Assembly (NCBI GenBank): GCA_035517695.1
Contig: DATIYI010000041.1
Coordinates: 1 to 64,000, forward strand
Direction of reading: 5' to 3'
DNA: 64,000 nt
Source of the DNA: DATFVJ01 sp035517695
Lineage (GTDB): Bacteria > Actinomycetota > Actinomycetes > Streptosporangiales > Streptosporangiaceae
Shown: one piece after another, positions 17,024-26,150 of the stretch
How positions within the stretch are numbered: the stretch's first letter is position 1
How the letters are laid out: each line of letters starts with the position of its first letter
Notes under the pieces: generated by a model
What the model saw: the letters and a program-made list of their open reading frames with translations, nothing else
Databases searched by the model: none
What the model was told of the DNA's origin: nothing
Made by a program: the position numbers and the translations under genes

Positions 17024-18295
17024 TCACAGGGTCTCGGCGGCGCGGGCCGGGTCGGGCTGGGGCGGCCCGGCGGGCTCCCAGCCGCCATCGGTGCGTGCGT
17101 ACGGGTACCACAAGAGGTCACGCCCCAGCCGAAGCTGTGCGCGGCCCGCGGTGACCCGGTTCCCCGTGACCTGAGCGGCTGCTGCGGCCACCTCCCGCAG
17201 CGCCACTCGCGCGGCCTTCAGCAGCCCCGCTACGCCTGCCACTTCCGCAGCGGGGTCCCACTCCGCTTGGAGCACGTCGAGCCCGTCCGCGCCGCCGTGG
17301 CGCCAGGCCAGCGCTTGGCGGGCCAGGTCGCGCGCACCGATCCCGCAATGCTCGGCGAGTGCGGAGAAGGCCGGTGTGCCAAGCACCCGTTCGGCCCGGC
17401 GGGCAAGGTCGGCGTCCGGGCCGAGGCCCAGCCCGCCGTCGGCGCTGAGGCCGACGGCGAGTTCCCAGGCGCGTCTGGCTGCATCGGCCGCAAGCGACAG
17501 CAGGTCGTCGCGGAGCCCCGCGCGCCACGACGGCGGGTCGACCGGGAGCGCCGCCGGGTGCCCGGGCCGGTTCGGTGGCATCGGCGGGACAGGGATCGGC
17601 GCCGCCGACCGGGCCGCCGCAAACACGGCGCGGGCATCCACGCCCTCGTCATGATCGCCTGCCCGATCCGAGCCCGTGCCAACGACGACCGGGTCGGCCA
17701 GGACCCGCGATGGCGTTGCCGCGGCGCGGTCCGCGCCGCGGCGCCTTGCCCGTAGCCCGGCTAGCACCTCGCTTCGGGTCCGGCCCCGCAAGAGCAGCAC
17801 CGCGAACGGGTCGGCGTCCAGGGCGTCGGCGACCAGGTAGCAGACCGCTGCCGAATGTTTGCACGGATCGGCCTCATCCGGGCAGGTGCAACGAGGTCCG
17901 ACCTCCCCGGCGCCGGGCAGCAGATCCAGGCCAGCAGCGGCGACGTCGCCAGCGACATCAGGCGGCAGCTCGCCGTCAAGCAGCGCTGCGGCGCGGCCGA
18001 GCTGCGCGGAGATCGCGTCGATTACCCGGTCCCACTCCTCGTCGGCGAACGGCCGCACCCGGATCCGGACATCGTACGGCCGGGCCCGGCGCCCCTGGAC
18101 CTGAGCCCGTACCTCACCCGGGGCAAGAACGAGCTCGCCGACGGCGCCTTCACGGGCGTAGTCCTGGCCGCGCGGCAGCCGGTTGGGATCAAGCCGGGCC
18201 CGCTGCTCCAGCGCATCCACCCAGGCCCGCCCCCACCAGGTCTGGCCAGCAACCTGCGCGTGGCTGGAGTTGGGCCCGCCATCCGCGCGGGTCAT
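17024..18295 (-). CDS. SWIM zinc-finger protein
   Basis: 423 residues from the ATG at 18295, which overlaps the stop of the SNF2 gene as ATGA; the frame is open far upstream but that part is antisense-like. The SWIM motif CTCPDEADPCKH (C136, C138, C145, H147; CxCx6CxH) binds zinc and is thought to mediate DNA or protein contacts. WWGRAWVDALEQ near residue 20 and RARPYDVRIRVRPF are typical of the actinobacterial partner of SNF2 helicases. Co-transcription with the helicase suggests they act together on DNA or chromatin-like complexes. Partner and substrate are not known. Confidence 0.9.
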   Translation of the reverse strand: MTRADGGPNSSHAQVAGQTWWGRAWVDALEQRARLDPNRLPRGQDYAREGAVGELVLAPGEVRAQVQGRRARPYDVRIRVRPFADEEWDRVIDAISAQLGRAAALLDGELPPDVAGDVAAAGLDLLPGAGEVGPRCTCPDEADPCKHSAAVCYLVADALDADPFAVLLLRGRTRSEVLAGLRARRRGADRAAATPSRVLADPVVVGTGSDRAGDHDEGVDARAVFAAARSAAPIPVPPMPPNRPGHPAALPVDPPSWRAGLRDDLLSLAADAARRAWELAVGLSADGGLGLGPDADLARRAERVLGTPAFSALAEHCGIGARDLARQALAWRHGGADGLDVLQAEWDPAAEVAGVAGLLKAARVALREVAAAAAQVTGNRVTAGRAQLRLGRDLLWYPYARTDGGWEPAGPPQPDPARAAETL

Positions 18296-21198
18296 GTGGC
18301 GTCTCGCAGCGACACCAGCTCGGTGAGCTCGCCGTCTGACAGCTCGGCGATCCAGCCCTCGCCCGAGCCGACCACCGCATCCGCGAGTTCCCGTTTCTTG
18401 TCCAGCAGGGACGCTATGCGATCTTCCAGCGTGCCCTCCGCGATCAATCTGTGTACCTGCACGGGGCGGTCCTGCCCGATCCGGTACGCCCGGTCGGTCG
18501 CCTGGTCTTCTACCGCCGGGTTCCACCAGCGGTCGTAGTGCAGTACCTGGGTGGCGCGGGTGAGTGTCAGCCCGGTGCCGCCTGCTTTCAGCGACAGCAG
18601 GAAGACCGGTGCCCGCCCGGCCTGGAAATCGAGCACCATCTCCTCGCGGCGGCGCACAGGGACTCCGCCGTGCAGGAACAGTGACCCGATCCCGCGGACG
18701 TCCAGATGCTGCTGCAGCAGGGTCGCCATCTGCGTGTATTGGGTGAACACCAGCATTGACTCCCCGCCGGCCAAGATGATGTCGGTCAGCTCGTCGAAGG
18801 CGGCAAGCTTGCCTGACCGGCCAGCCAGCGGCCCGGTCTGCTTCAGGTACTGCGCCGGGTGATTGCAGATCTGCTTGAGCGAGGTGAGCAGTTTGAACAC
18901 CAGGCCAGCCCGCTCGATCCCCTCCTTGTCCTCGATCGCCGCCATCGTCTCCCTGACCACTGCCTCGTACAGGGTTACCTGCTCGGCGGTCAGCGGAACG
19001 ATCCGGTCGGTCTCGGTCTTGGGTGGCAGTTCGGGCGCGATGCCAGGGTCGGACTTGCGGCGCCGCAGCAGGAACGGCCGCACAAGGGCGCCGAACCGAG
19101 CGGTCGCCTCGGGATCCTTGTACCGTTCGACTGGGACCGCCACCCGCCGCGTGAACGCCTCCAAGTGCCCCAGCAGGCCGGGTGTCGTCCAGTCCAGGAT
19201 CGACCACAGCTCAGCCAGCCGGTTCTCCACTGGCGTACCGGTCAGGGCGATCCTGGCTGGCGCGGGCAGCGTCCGCAACTCCCGCGCGGTGCGCGACAGC
19301 GGGTTCTTGGCATACTGCGCCTCGTCGGCGGCAACGAGCCCCCAGCCGATCCGGGCGAGTTCCGCCGAATCCCGCAGCACGACGCCATAGGTGACTAGGA
19401 CCATCTCGTCGGCGGCCACGTCCTGCAGGTGCCGCCCGCCGCCGTGGTAGCGGCGCACAGGGATGTCCGGGGCGAACCGGCGCACCTCCCGCTCCCAGGT
19501 GCCAAGGAGCGACGCCGGGCACACCACCAGCGTCGGCCCCGCCCTCGCTGCCCGCCGGTGCAAGTGCAGGGCGATCACCTGGATCGTTTTGCCGAGTCCC
19601 ATGTCGTCGGCGAGACAGCCGCCGAACCCCAGGTCACACATTGCGGCCAGCCATGCCACGCCGCGCTGCTGGTAGGGGCGCAGCGCCGCGGCCAGTCCGG
19701 GCGGCGGCCCGATCTGCGCAGGCTCCGCGGCAATGCCCGCGATCCGTTGGGCGAGGTCGGCGAGCGCGCCCTCGGCAACGACCGTGACGGTCTCGCCGTC
19801 GATGTCCGCGGTGCCGGCGAGGACAGCGCCGAGCGCCTCCACCGTCCGCATCCTGGTTCGCGGCGGGCGGCGCAGCCTCTCCAGCAGTGCCGGGTCGAGG
19901 GTCACCCAGCGACCGCGCAGCCTGATCAGCGGCCGCTTCGCCTCCGCCAGCTCGGCAATCTCATCTGGATCTAGCCGATCCCCGCCGAGAGTGAGCTGCC
20001 AGCGGAACTCCAATAGCACATCGAGGCCGAAGCCGGCCTCGGTCAGCTTCTCCGGTGCTGGCGTCGCGACCGCCTGCAGCTTAAGCCCGTCGGCCAGCAT
20101 GCTCGTCGGCCACAGCAGCTCGACGCCTGCGCCCGCCAGTTCCTCGGCCGATGGTCCGAGCAGGCTGGTGATCGCGTCATCGCCCAGATCCAGGACCGAT
20201 GGGCTCGCCTGCGTCAGGAGCGGAGCCAGCGGCGGCCATACCGCCGCGCCACGGCGCAGGGCTAGCAGCAGGTCTGTCTCGGCTTGAGCGCCGAATCTGG
20301 CTAGGACGCTCTGCGGCTGGTCCCACAGGGCGATCGCGTCAACGATCAGGCTGGGGTCGGCGGAGCTGCGTAGCTGCAGCACCAGCCGGAACGCGGGCGC
20401 GATCTCGGCCGGGCTGATCTCGGCAGGCCTGATCTCGGCAGGGCCGTCGAGATCCGCAGCGGCCACGCCGTCCCGATCAGAGTTGACAGCGCGATCAAAG
20501 CTGCCATCGGTCGTGGGCATGTGCTCGTCCGTGTCCTCACCCGGTGTCGCGGGGACGGCCTCGATCCGAAGACCCAGGCAGGCGCCCGCGGACAGGCCGC
20601 CCGTCGCGTCGGCAAGCCACTCCGCGAGGTCTCCGACCGGTGTCGCCTCGGGCCCGGCGAACGCTGCCGACGCGACCGAGCGTGGCGCCCCTGCGGTCCG
20701 CGCGAGCGTGTCCGCGATCGCATCCCATAGCGCACGGATCAGCGACTCGGGTGAGCGGATGCGCATAGGGCGCGAGCCTGGAACGGCAAGGGCATGCGCG
20801 GCCGGGGGGAAACAGGCAGCAAGCTCGCGCAGCCAGGTGAGGTCGGCCGGGTCGAGCGGTCCGGCTCGCCAGGCGTCGATGCCGTCCATGCCGACCGTGG
20901 GCAGCAGGCGACCTCGCGCTACCAGGCCGACTCCAGCGGCCGCGGCCGCCGCCCACACCCCGGCAGAACGCCGCACCGCCGTCGCCGGGCCGGCCGCATT
21001 CGGATCGATCGCCAGCAGCGACGGCAGAATCTCGGCCACCGGTACAAGGTCCGCGGGTACCAGGCGCTTGCGGATCCCGTATGTCCCGCCGGCGAAGACA
21101 AGCTCCACCTTGCCCGATCCCGAGCCCGTGCCCCACAGGGAGAACCGGCCCCGCCGCGGGACCGCATCAGGGACGAAGACCACATCGCCATCCAGCAC
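18292..21198 (-). CDS. SNF2-family DEAD/DEAH-box helicase
   Basis: 968 residues with a GTG start at 21198. The N-terminal 450 residues are a bacterial SNF2-associated region. It contains an in-frame 15-bp triplication (PAEIRPAEISPAEIAP) at 20401-20445. The ATPase core has motif I DDMGLGKTIQ, motif Ia VVCPASLLGTWERE, motif II as DEAQ rather than DEAH, and motif III ALTGTPVENR. The second lobe has MLVFTQYTQM and motif VI ATDRAYRIGQ. SNF2 proteins translocate on double-stranded DNA to move bound proteins. It is the first gene of the pair with the SWIM protein, behind an 18-bp perfect hairpin. Confidence 0.93.
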   Translation of the reverse strand: MLDGDVVFVPDAVPRRGRFSLWGTGSGSGKVELVFAGGTYGIRKRLVPADLVPVAEILPSLLAIDPNAAGPATAVRRSAGVWAAAAAAGVGLVARGRLLPTVGMDGIDAWRAGPLDPADLTWLRELAACFPPAAHALAVPGSRPMRIRSPESLIRALWDAIADTLARTAGAPRSVASAAFAGPEATPVGDLAEWLADATGGLSAGACLGLRIEAVPATPGEDTDEHMPTTDGSFDRAVNSDRDGVAAADLDGPAEIRPAEISPAEIAPAFRLVLQLRSSADPSLIVDAIALWDQPQSVLARFGAQAETDLLLALRRGAAVWPPLAPLLTQASPSVLDLGDDAITSLLGPSAEELAGAGVELLWPTSMLADGLKLQAVATPAPEKLTEAGFGLDVLLEFRWQLTLGGDRLDPDEIAELAEAKRPLIRLRGRWVTLDPALLERLRRPPRTRMRTVEALGAVLAGTADIDGETVTVVAEGALADLAQRIAGIAAEPAQIGPPPGLAAALRPYQQRGVAWLAAMCDLGFGGCLADDMGLGKTIQVIALHLHRRAARAGPTLVVCPASLLGTWEREVRRFAPDIPVRRYHGGGRHLQDVAADEMVLVTYGVVLRDSAELARIGWGLVAADEAQYAKNPLSRTARELRTLPAPARIALTGTPVENRLAELWSILDWTTPGLLGHLEAFTRRVAVPVERYKDPEATARFGALVRPFLLRRRKSDPGIAPELPPKTETDRIVPLTAEQVTLYEAVVRETMAAIEDKEGIERAGLVFKLLTSLKQICNHPAQYLKQTGPLAGRSGKLAAFDELTDIILAGGESMLVFTQYTQMATLLQQHLDVRGIGSLFLHGGVPVRRREEMVLDFQAGRAPVFLLSLKAGGTGLTLTRATQVLHYDRWWNPAVEDQATDRAYRIGQDRPVQVHRLIAEGTLEDRIASLLDKKRELADAVVGSGEGWIAELSDGELTELVSLRDAT
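20401..20445 (-). repeat. In-frame 15-bp tandem repeat x 3 inside the SNF2 gene
   Basis: Three copies of a GATCTCGGCMGGSCT-like 15-mer on the plus strand encode a repeated PAEI segment of the helicase N-terminal region. It is in frame and so tolerated. Confidence 0.8.
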
Positions 21199-21202
21199 AG
21201 GA

Positions 21203-21249
21203 CGGCACGATACCCGCCCGACGGGCCGATCCGGGCGGGTATCGTGCCG
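21203..21249. promoter_or_regulatory. 18-bp perfect inverted repeat before the SNF2 operon
   Basis: CGGCACGATACCCGCCCG at 21203-21220 is exactly complementary to 21232-21249, with an 11-base loop. It begins 4 bases upstream of the SNF2 GTG and ends 11 bases before the broken plus-strand gene at 21261, so it lies between divergent genes. As RNA it would be a very stable hairpin covering the ribosome binding region of the SNF2 message; as DNA it could be a large operator. There is no T-run to suggest an ordinary terminator. Confidence 0.7.
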
Positions 21250-21260
21250 ATCACCCAGCG

Positions 21261-21711
21261 GTGCGCATGCTTCTCCACGTGCTCGCTCCCACCGCCGGGG
21301 CCGAACTGGCCCACAGCGAGGCCATCGAGGCCTGGCTACACCAACGAGGCCTGGCTACACCAAGGTGGGGCCGAATTGGAGGCAGGCGAGCCGGAGTTTC
21401 CCGAGCTGGACGGGACGGTGTTCCTGCTCGGCACCTGCGCGCTCGTGGACGCGACATGGGCGGTGGTTGGTGAGGATCCACTCAGCGAGGCGCTCGCCGT
21501 GTTGTTGCCGGTGTGGACGTCGCCGTCCCGGGGCTGGAGGGGCGGGGGGGTGGAGGGGCGGGTCGTGGCGGATGCGCTTATTGGAGCTTTCGCCGTGCAC
21601 TACCGATGCGAACTGCCGGGCGATGGCGATGTGCTGGAGCGCACCGGGTCCGCGGTCTGTGGCGATGCGCTTGGCCGGCCCTGCCCGGCGCCGAACGCGC
21701 TCGGGGGTTAG
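21261..21711 (+). pseudogene. Hypothetical protein gene frameshifted by a 19-bp tandem duplication
   Basis: Starting at GTG 21261 or ATG 21267 the frame reads MLLHVLAPTAGAELAHSEAI then EAWLHQ. The 19 bases at 21326-21344 are repeated exactly at 21345-21363, which shifts the frame. If one copy is removed the frame continues with GGAELEAGEPEFPELDGTVF, TCALVDATWAVVGEDPLSEA and VADALIGAFAVHYRCELPGD to the stop at 21709-21711, about 143 residues. I do not recognise the family. The restored protein is acidic and has normal composition, so it was probably a real gene; loss of one repeat copy would repair it. Confidence 0.65.
21326..21363. repeat. Perfect 19-bp tandem duplication
   Basis: CGAGGCCTGGCTACACCAA occurs twice with no gap. 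Nineteen is not a multiple of three, so the duplication breaks the plus-strand reading frame. Confidence 0.9.
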
Positions 21712-23358
21712 CGGCCTGCACGGTTGCAGAGCCAGTCCTCGGTGAGCGGCGCCTCGGGTGGCCCGTTGAGCATCCGCGCATGGATTGCCTAAAACAGGGG
21801 AGCAGGGTTCTTCCTTGACCGCGGCAAGGTGCGGTTACTGGTGTGGACAATTCCCGTGGCGCTGTCGTCAGCCTGTAGCGCCCGCAGCAGGATGGGCCGA
21901 AAGTCTTTGACGTTCTCGGCAAGCAGTCAGCAGCCCTGAGACGTCGCCCGGGTGAACGCGTCCTCGTCGCTCATCGCCCGGGACCCGCGCTCGTCCACTT
22001 CACCCAGGAACTTGATGGCTTCCCACGTGTCTCTCGCCCGTAGCCGAGGGGAGCCCGGCGACCGAAGGACCGTCCTTAAAGATCACCCTGGGTGGTCAGC
22101 CATCCGCAGGCCCTCGTCTGCTGGGCCAGCGCTGCGGCAGCTGAGCCGATCGTGGCAGCCGCGTCGCCCAGCTTGTCGAAACACTTATGTCAGATATGTC
22201 AGAGAATGTTTCCGGTTTGGTTTCAGCGCATTGCTCCCCGTTGATAGGATATCACGTCCGAGATAAATCTAGCAGTCCGGGGAAATCGCAATGGTCCGGC
22301 TACGAGTCGGACCTGTCGCCCATGCGGCCGGCGTAGGTCCGAATTGTTCGCAAGGAGTGCGGCGTAGAGAATTACCTCGCGCTGGGGCACTGCCAGGAGA
22401 CACAGGTCTGATCAACGGTGACCGCACGTGGCCGGCTTGGTCGGTCGTGCGTGCGTAGGTGCGCTGCGCAGGGAACCTGAAGGTAGCCTGGTAGCCCAAA
22501 CATGCCTTTTACGGAGTGTCGTGAAGCGAAACGGAATCCGAATCTCGGTATGGCGATTTGCTGAAGCGCCGCGCGCGGCGAGCGTCCGAACCAACGTGCA
22601 AGCTCGCCTGCTGGCAGACAGGCCGGGTGCCAATTGCGGACGGCACACCTGGCCGCGATGGGGATGCGGCAGCCTGCCGCGTTGGTTCCGGTTACGCACC
22701 GGTAATACCCGGCTGCGGCCAGTCACTGTTGTCCCTCCGCCGACCTTTGCTGCGGCCCGTTACCTAGGCAGCAGTTTCTCGGTCGGCGCCGCTGCGAACA
22801 ACGCCGCTCTGTGCACAGACGTGTGGATGACTTGTTCAAACAGCTAGCGAGTCTGTGTGCAATGTGGGGATAACACTGGGGATAACACTGGGGATTCCCG
22901 GGCATCAGCACTTCTGCCGGAGCAGTTACCTGCGAAAACGCTATCCAGGCCCTGTGTACAAAATGAACGTTGAACGTATCCACATCCAAATGTCCCATTG
23001 GCTCATAAATGAGCTGAACGTTTACCGTATGTTTATCCGACCGTGATTCGTAGGCAGGACTGTGGAGCCTGAGGGCCCGGAAGATGAGCCTACGCGCTCG
23101 AAAGGGAGGAGAAGCCTCATGATGGCGCACGCGCAGTCGGAGGAAACACCGTCTGTCTAACGGCAGATTGCGTTTCCCCCTGTTGGAAACGATCCGCGGT
23201 CTGGCGTGGCTGCGGTCGGCCGCGCTGGGACCTGCCTCCGGTACGCATCGGAGGCGAAGTCCCCTGTCCGGCGCGTTATCCCGGCGCACGTACCTGTTCC
23301 CGGGCAGGTCACGTAGCTGTACGTCAGCTCACCCCTGGTTGAACTGGAGGCCTGCAAT
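21712..23358. other. Long region without a supported gene
   Basis: About 1.65 kb. Several frames of 60-190 codons exist on both strands but none has protein-like composition, a recognisable motif or a good ribosome binding site. Local AT-richer patches occur at 22190-22270 and 22960-23040. It contains a 12-bp tandem repeat at 22865-22896. It may be degraded accessory DNA. Confidence 0.45.
22865..22896. repeat. 12-bp tandem repeat x 2.7
   Basis: TGGGGATAACAC is present twice, followed by a partial third copy. It is intergenic. Confidence 0.7.
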
Positions 23359-23904
23359 ATGAAGATCAAGATCCGGCCAGATGACGCTAGCCTGCTGGAA
23401 ACGAACGGCTGGCTTGAGATGAACGACTGGATCGCCGAGTTGCGTGACGACGGCGGTGCTGGGCCGGCGGGCGATGGCGGTGCTGGGCCGGCGGGCGATG
23501 GCGGTCCTCAACTCGAAACCGCCATGGGTGCGCCGCCTGCGAACGGGCTTGCCGCGAGCGCCGACATCGGCGCCGGCGTTGAGAGTACGGAGCGGGCTCC
23601 GATCGGCGACCAGCTACGGATGCCGATCGCCTGGTGTGAGATGGGTTCCTGCATCTCACACCATGCCGACCCCGCAGCGCTTGGCGAGGCCGACATCCGC
23701 ACCAGGGCCATCTCCTCCGGCTGGCGCGTTGACGCCCTCGGCCGGCTTTCGTGCCCCGAATGCCAGAGCCGTCCCGGCTTCTGGGCTTCCCACCCAGTAG
23801 CGCTGTGGGACAGGAATACGGCTATCGCCCGAACCTTGTTGCTGGCCACCGCCACCCGCAACGGCCGCACTGCCAGCAACGCATCCGGCAGGCAACCGGC
23901 CTGA
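23359..23904 (+). CDS. Hypothetical protein with cysteine/histidine pattern, possible zinc ribbon
   Basis: 181 residues; the ATG has GGAGG about 7 bases upstream, supporting a real gene. MKIKIRPDDASLLETNGWLE is followed by an in-frame 24-bp duplication (23452-23499, repeating GGAGPAGD). The second half has PIAWCEMGSCISHH and later SGWRVDALGRLSCPECQ: four cysteines in two CxnC pairs plus histidines, suggesting zinc binding. Small proteins ending in GW-x-DxxGRLxCPxCQ are common in actinobacteria but lack an assigned function. It is the first of a loose run of plus-strand genes reaching the ATPase-fold protein at 24369. Confidence 0.65.
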   Translation: MKIKIRPDDASLLETNGWLEMNDWIAELRDDGGAGPAGDGGAGPAGDGGPQLETAMGAPPANGLAASADIGAGVESTERAPIGDQLRMPIAWCEMGSCISHHADPAALGEADIRTRAISSGWRVDALGRLSCPECQSRPGFWASHPVALWDRNTAIARTLLLATATRNGRTASNASGRQPA

Positions 23905-24157
23905 CCCAGCCGTTCAGCCCGCGGCCGCCGGCCGCGCAGGCTGGCCGGATCCCGTGCTGAGATATCCGCCGTGCTCGCGCTGGAAGCGGGTTTGGCCGCA
24001 CCGCAAGCCGGAAGCAGGCGCTCGGCGCATCGGCCAGCCGCGGGTCAGCAGTGGGCCGATTCGCTGATGTCAGCTCGCGATAGGTGATTACCCATGTGGA
24101 GAGGCTTACACGCCAACGCTCGCGGCAGCGGCGCGCAGGAACGTTAGGAGAACGCAC

Positions 24158-24358
24158 ATGATCAGGCGACTCCAGATCTATCTGGTGATGAGGGCGGCCG
24201 AAGCCAAGCGAGCTTATCGCGGCCGCTGTCGGGGGGCACTGGACGAACAGGTGAGCACGGGTGAGTGGCTGACGATCCAGGAATGCGCCGACGAAACCGA
24301 TCGCAGGCGCAACAGCAGGACACGGGCGGACGCTCCGCTCGTGTCGCCACGGGATTGA
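24158..24358 (+). CDS. Small hypothetical protein
   Basis: 66 residues. The start has AGGAGA 7 bases upstream of ATG. The sequence is basic, MIRRLQIYLVMRAAEAKRAY, with an acidic middle (LTIQECADETDRRR). I recognise no family. It ends 10 bases before the next gene (24369), which suggests a shared transcript. Confidence 0.4.
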   Translation: MIRRLQIYLVMRAAEAKRAYRGRCRGALDEQVSTGEWLTIQECADETDRRRNSRTRADAPLVSPRD

Positions 24359-24368
24359 TCAGACAGCC

Positions 24369-24962
24369 ATGACGGCGCATCCATCGCGCCTGGCGGACAG
24401 GACCGCCTGTCACTGGCTGGCGCTTGCCGCGGAGATGGCCGATCAGGCGAGCGGGAATCGGTCGCTATCGGCAGATCCCGCCCTCACGGGCTGGCCACGC
24501 TTGCCACGGATCGCGACGTGCACGCCCGGCGGGGGTGCCGGATCTGTCCGCGCAGCGCGCGACTTCACCATCGCCACCGTGCAGCGGTGGGGTGTGACAG
24601 AACGCACCGAGGACATCGCGACAGTCGTGTCTGAGCTACTGACCAACGCTTTACAGCACGCGCTGCCAGCTTCCGGCGAGAACAAGATCCGATGGCCGAT
24701 CCGCCTCGGTTTGCTACGGCCCGGGCCCTGCGTGCTGTGCGCGGTCGCCGACCCGAGTGAGGTCGCTCCCATGCCCCAAGCACCGAATTCCCTCGCCGAG
24801 ACCGGCCGTGGACTGCACATCATCTGCGCGCTCAGCGACAACTGGGGCTACACGGCACTGAGCGACATGGGAAAGGTCGTGTGGGCCGTGTTCTCCACGC
24901 GGCTCACCCCGCCATTCCGCCACCCCAGTCCCGGCGCTTCGCGCGGCTTGGTGCGGCAGTGA
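24369..24962 (+). CDS. ATP-binding protein, HATPase_c / anti-sigma-factor (RsbW-like) type
   Basis: 197 residues. The GHKL ATPase fold is shown by ARDFTIATVQRWGVTERTED, then the N-box helix DIATVVSELLTNALQHALP, and the ATP-lid region ETGRGLHIICALSDNWGY. Stand-alone proteins of this type act in actinobacteria as serine kinases/anti-sigma factors or partners of phosphatase regulators. The N-terminal 45 residues are variable. There is no sensor or transmembrane part. No partner sigma factor or anti-anti-sigma factor gene is adjacent. Confidence 0.88.
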   Translation: MTAHPSRLADRTACHWLALAAEMADQASGNRSLSADPALTGWPRLPRIATCTPGGGAGSVRAARDFTIATVQRWGVTERTEDIATVVSELLTNALQHALPASGENKIRWPIRLGLLRPGPCVLCAVADPSEVAPMPQAPNSLAETGRGLHIICALSDNWGYTALSDMGKVVWAVFSTRLTPPFRHPSPGASRGLVRQ

Positions 24963-24993
24963 TGCGGCAATCCGGGCCGTCTCGTGACAGACA

Positions 24994-25095
24994 TCTGGCG
25001 CACGTGCCTGTCTGGCGCACGTGCCTATCTGACGCACGTGCCTGTCTGACGCACGTGCCTGTCTGGCGCACGTGACTGTCTGGCGCACGTGACTG
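24994..25095. repeat. 17-bp tandem array x 6 containing CACGTG
   Basis: Six contiguous 17-bp units, consensus TCTGGCGCACGTGCCTG, with few substitutions (copies 3-4 have GAC for GGC; copies 5-6 end ACTG). Each carries the palindrome GCACGTGC or CACGTG. It starts 32 bases after the ATPase-fold gene stop. There are no spacers, so it is not a CRISPR array; 17 is not a multiple of three, so it is not coding. Confidence 0.9.
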
Positions 25096-26020
25096 GCGCC
25101 GTGGCGCACCGGCCAAGGTCCCCGGCCGCGTGGGCTAGCGCTAGCACTTGTGCGCCAGTTGGCGCAGCCGTTCAGGAAAGATCACGAGCGCCACTGACCG
25201 GCCGTAGGGCGCTGGGCCCGATCATGGCCGGAGCCTGCCGTCGGTGTCAGCAAAACCGACTCTTCGCACCCCGTTACGTGCCCCAGGGGATCTCAAGAGC
25301 AATACTGCCAACCGACGTCGCCAGTCGTCGCCGGCGGGCCGTTACGTATGACGGGACCGGCGGACGGCGATGGCCGACATTTATCCCGAACGGCTGCCGC
25401 GAGGTGACACCCGCCTTGTCGTGTGCGCCGGAGTGCCTGGCTGGCAAGACCGGGCCGCGCGGCGGGGACTTCAACATGCGCTGGATCGCCTCAGTCGTCG
25501 CTGAGACGTACCGCATCCTCACCTGCGGGGTGTCTTCCTCCATCCGAAGGACACAGCAAGGAGCCAGTAGAGCCGGGGTTGCTCCGGCTCATGTACGAGT
25601 GCAATCCGATCTCCTTCATCGTCGAGCAGGCTGGCGGTGGCGCCAGCACCGGATGCGAGCGCGTTATGGAACTCCAGCCTTCGAGCCTCCACCAGCGCGC
25701 GCCGATGATCCTCGGATCCAGGAACGAGGTCGAGCGGATAGAGCGTTACCACCGCGAACATGCTGCTGGGCAGAAGTCAGCATTCGACGACTCGCTCTTC
25801 AACAGCCGTTCCGCCCCTGGTGCCCTGAGTCGACCTCCAGCATCGTCTAGGGCCGCCCGTGGCACGAGATCGAACGTAGGTCGCCGCGTAATTGTCCCTG
25901 CAACCGATGTCACGTCAGGCGACGGGGCAGCGTCATCTATATGAACGACTCTCGCAGCGCCGGTAGTCATTCATCTGCCTGACCGATGTGGGTGCCGGCG
26001 TGCTCCGCACAAAGTAGGCA
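25096..26020. other. Region with little coding support
   Basis: About 0.9 kb. Apart from the weak minus-strand frame at 25519-25761, the open frames lack motifs and start signals. No RNA gene is recognised. Confidence 0.4.
25519..25761 (-). CDS. Possible small hypothetical protein
   Basis: 80 residues with normal amino-acid balance: VVTLYPLDLVPGSEDHRRAL, ARRLEFHNALASGAGATASL and LDDEGDRIALVHEPEQPRLY. It alternates hydrophobic and charged residues like a folded protein, unlike the neighbouring frames. There is no ribosome binding site before the ATG and no known family. It may be the surviving part of a larger gene. Confidence 0.33.
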   Translation of the reverse strand: MFAVVTLYPLDLVPGSEDHRRALVEARRLEFHNALASGAGATASLLDDEGDRIALVHEPEQPRLYWLLAVSFGWRKTPRR

Positions 26021-26088
26021 GCAGCGACCCGCGGACAGCGACGAGCCGCGGACAGTAACGACCCGCGGACAACAACGACCCGCAAGGA
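26021..26088. repeat. 17-bp tandem array x 4
   Basis: Units GCAGCGACCCGCGGACA, GCGACGAGCCGCGGACA, GTAACGACCCGCGGACA and a diverged fourth copy. It is intergenic, 62 bases before the small gene at 26151. Confidence 0.85.
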
Positions 26089-26150
26089 TCACCGGAGAAC
26101 GCCATGTGCATTCGCCCCCTTGCGGCGCCGTCTGGCCGAGGAGGTAGGCG

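Noticed and set aside
18296..19207. Upstream extension of the SWIM gene frame
   Set aside because: The region is the coding sequence of the SNF2 helicase in another frame. The ATGA overlap at 18292-18295 gives the natural start.
22723..23289. Minus-strand frame of 188 codons in the empty region
   Set aside because: It has irregular composition, many cysteines and arginines, no ribosome binding site and no motif.
24994..25095. Possible CRISPR array
   Set aside because: Units are 17 bp and directly adjacent, with no spacers and no cas genes nearby.
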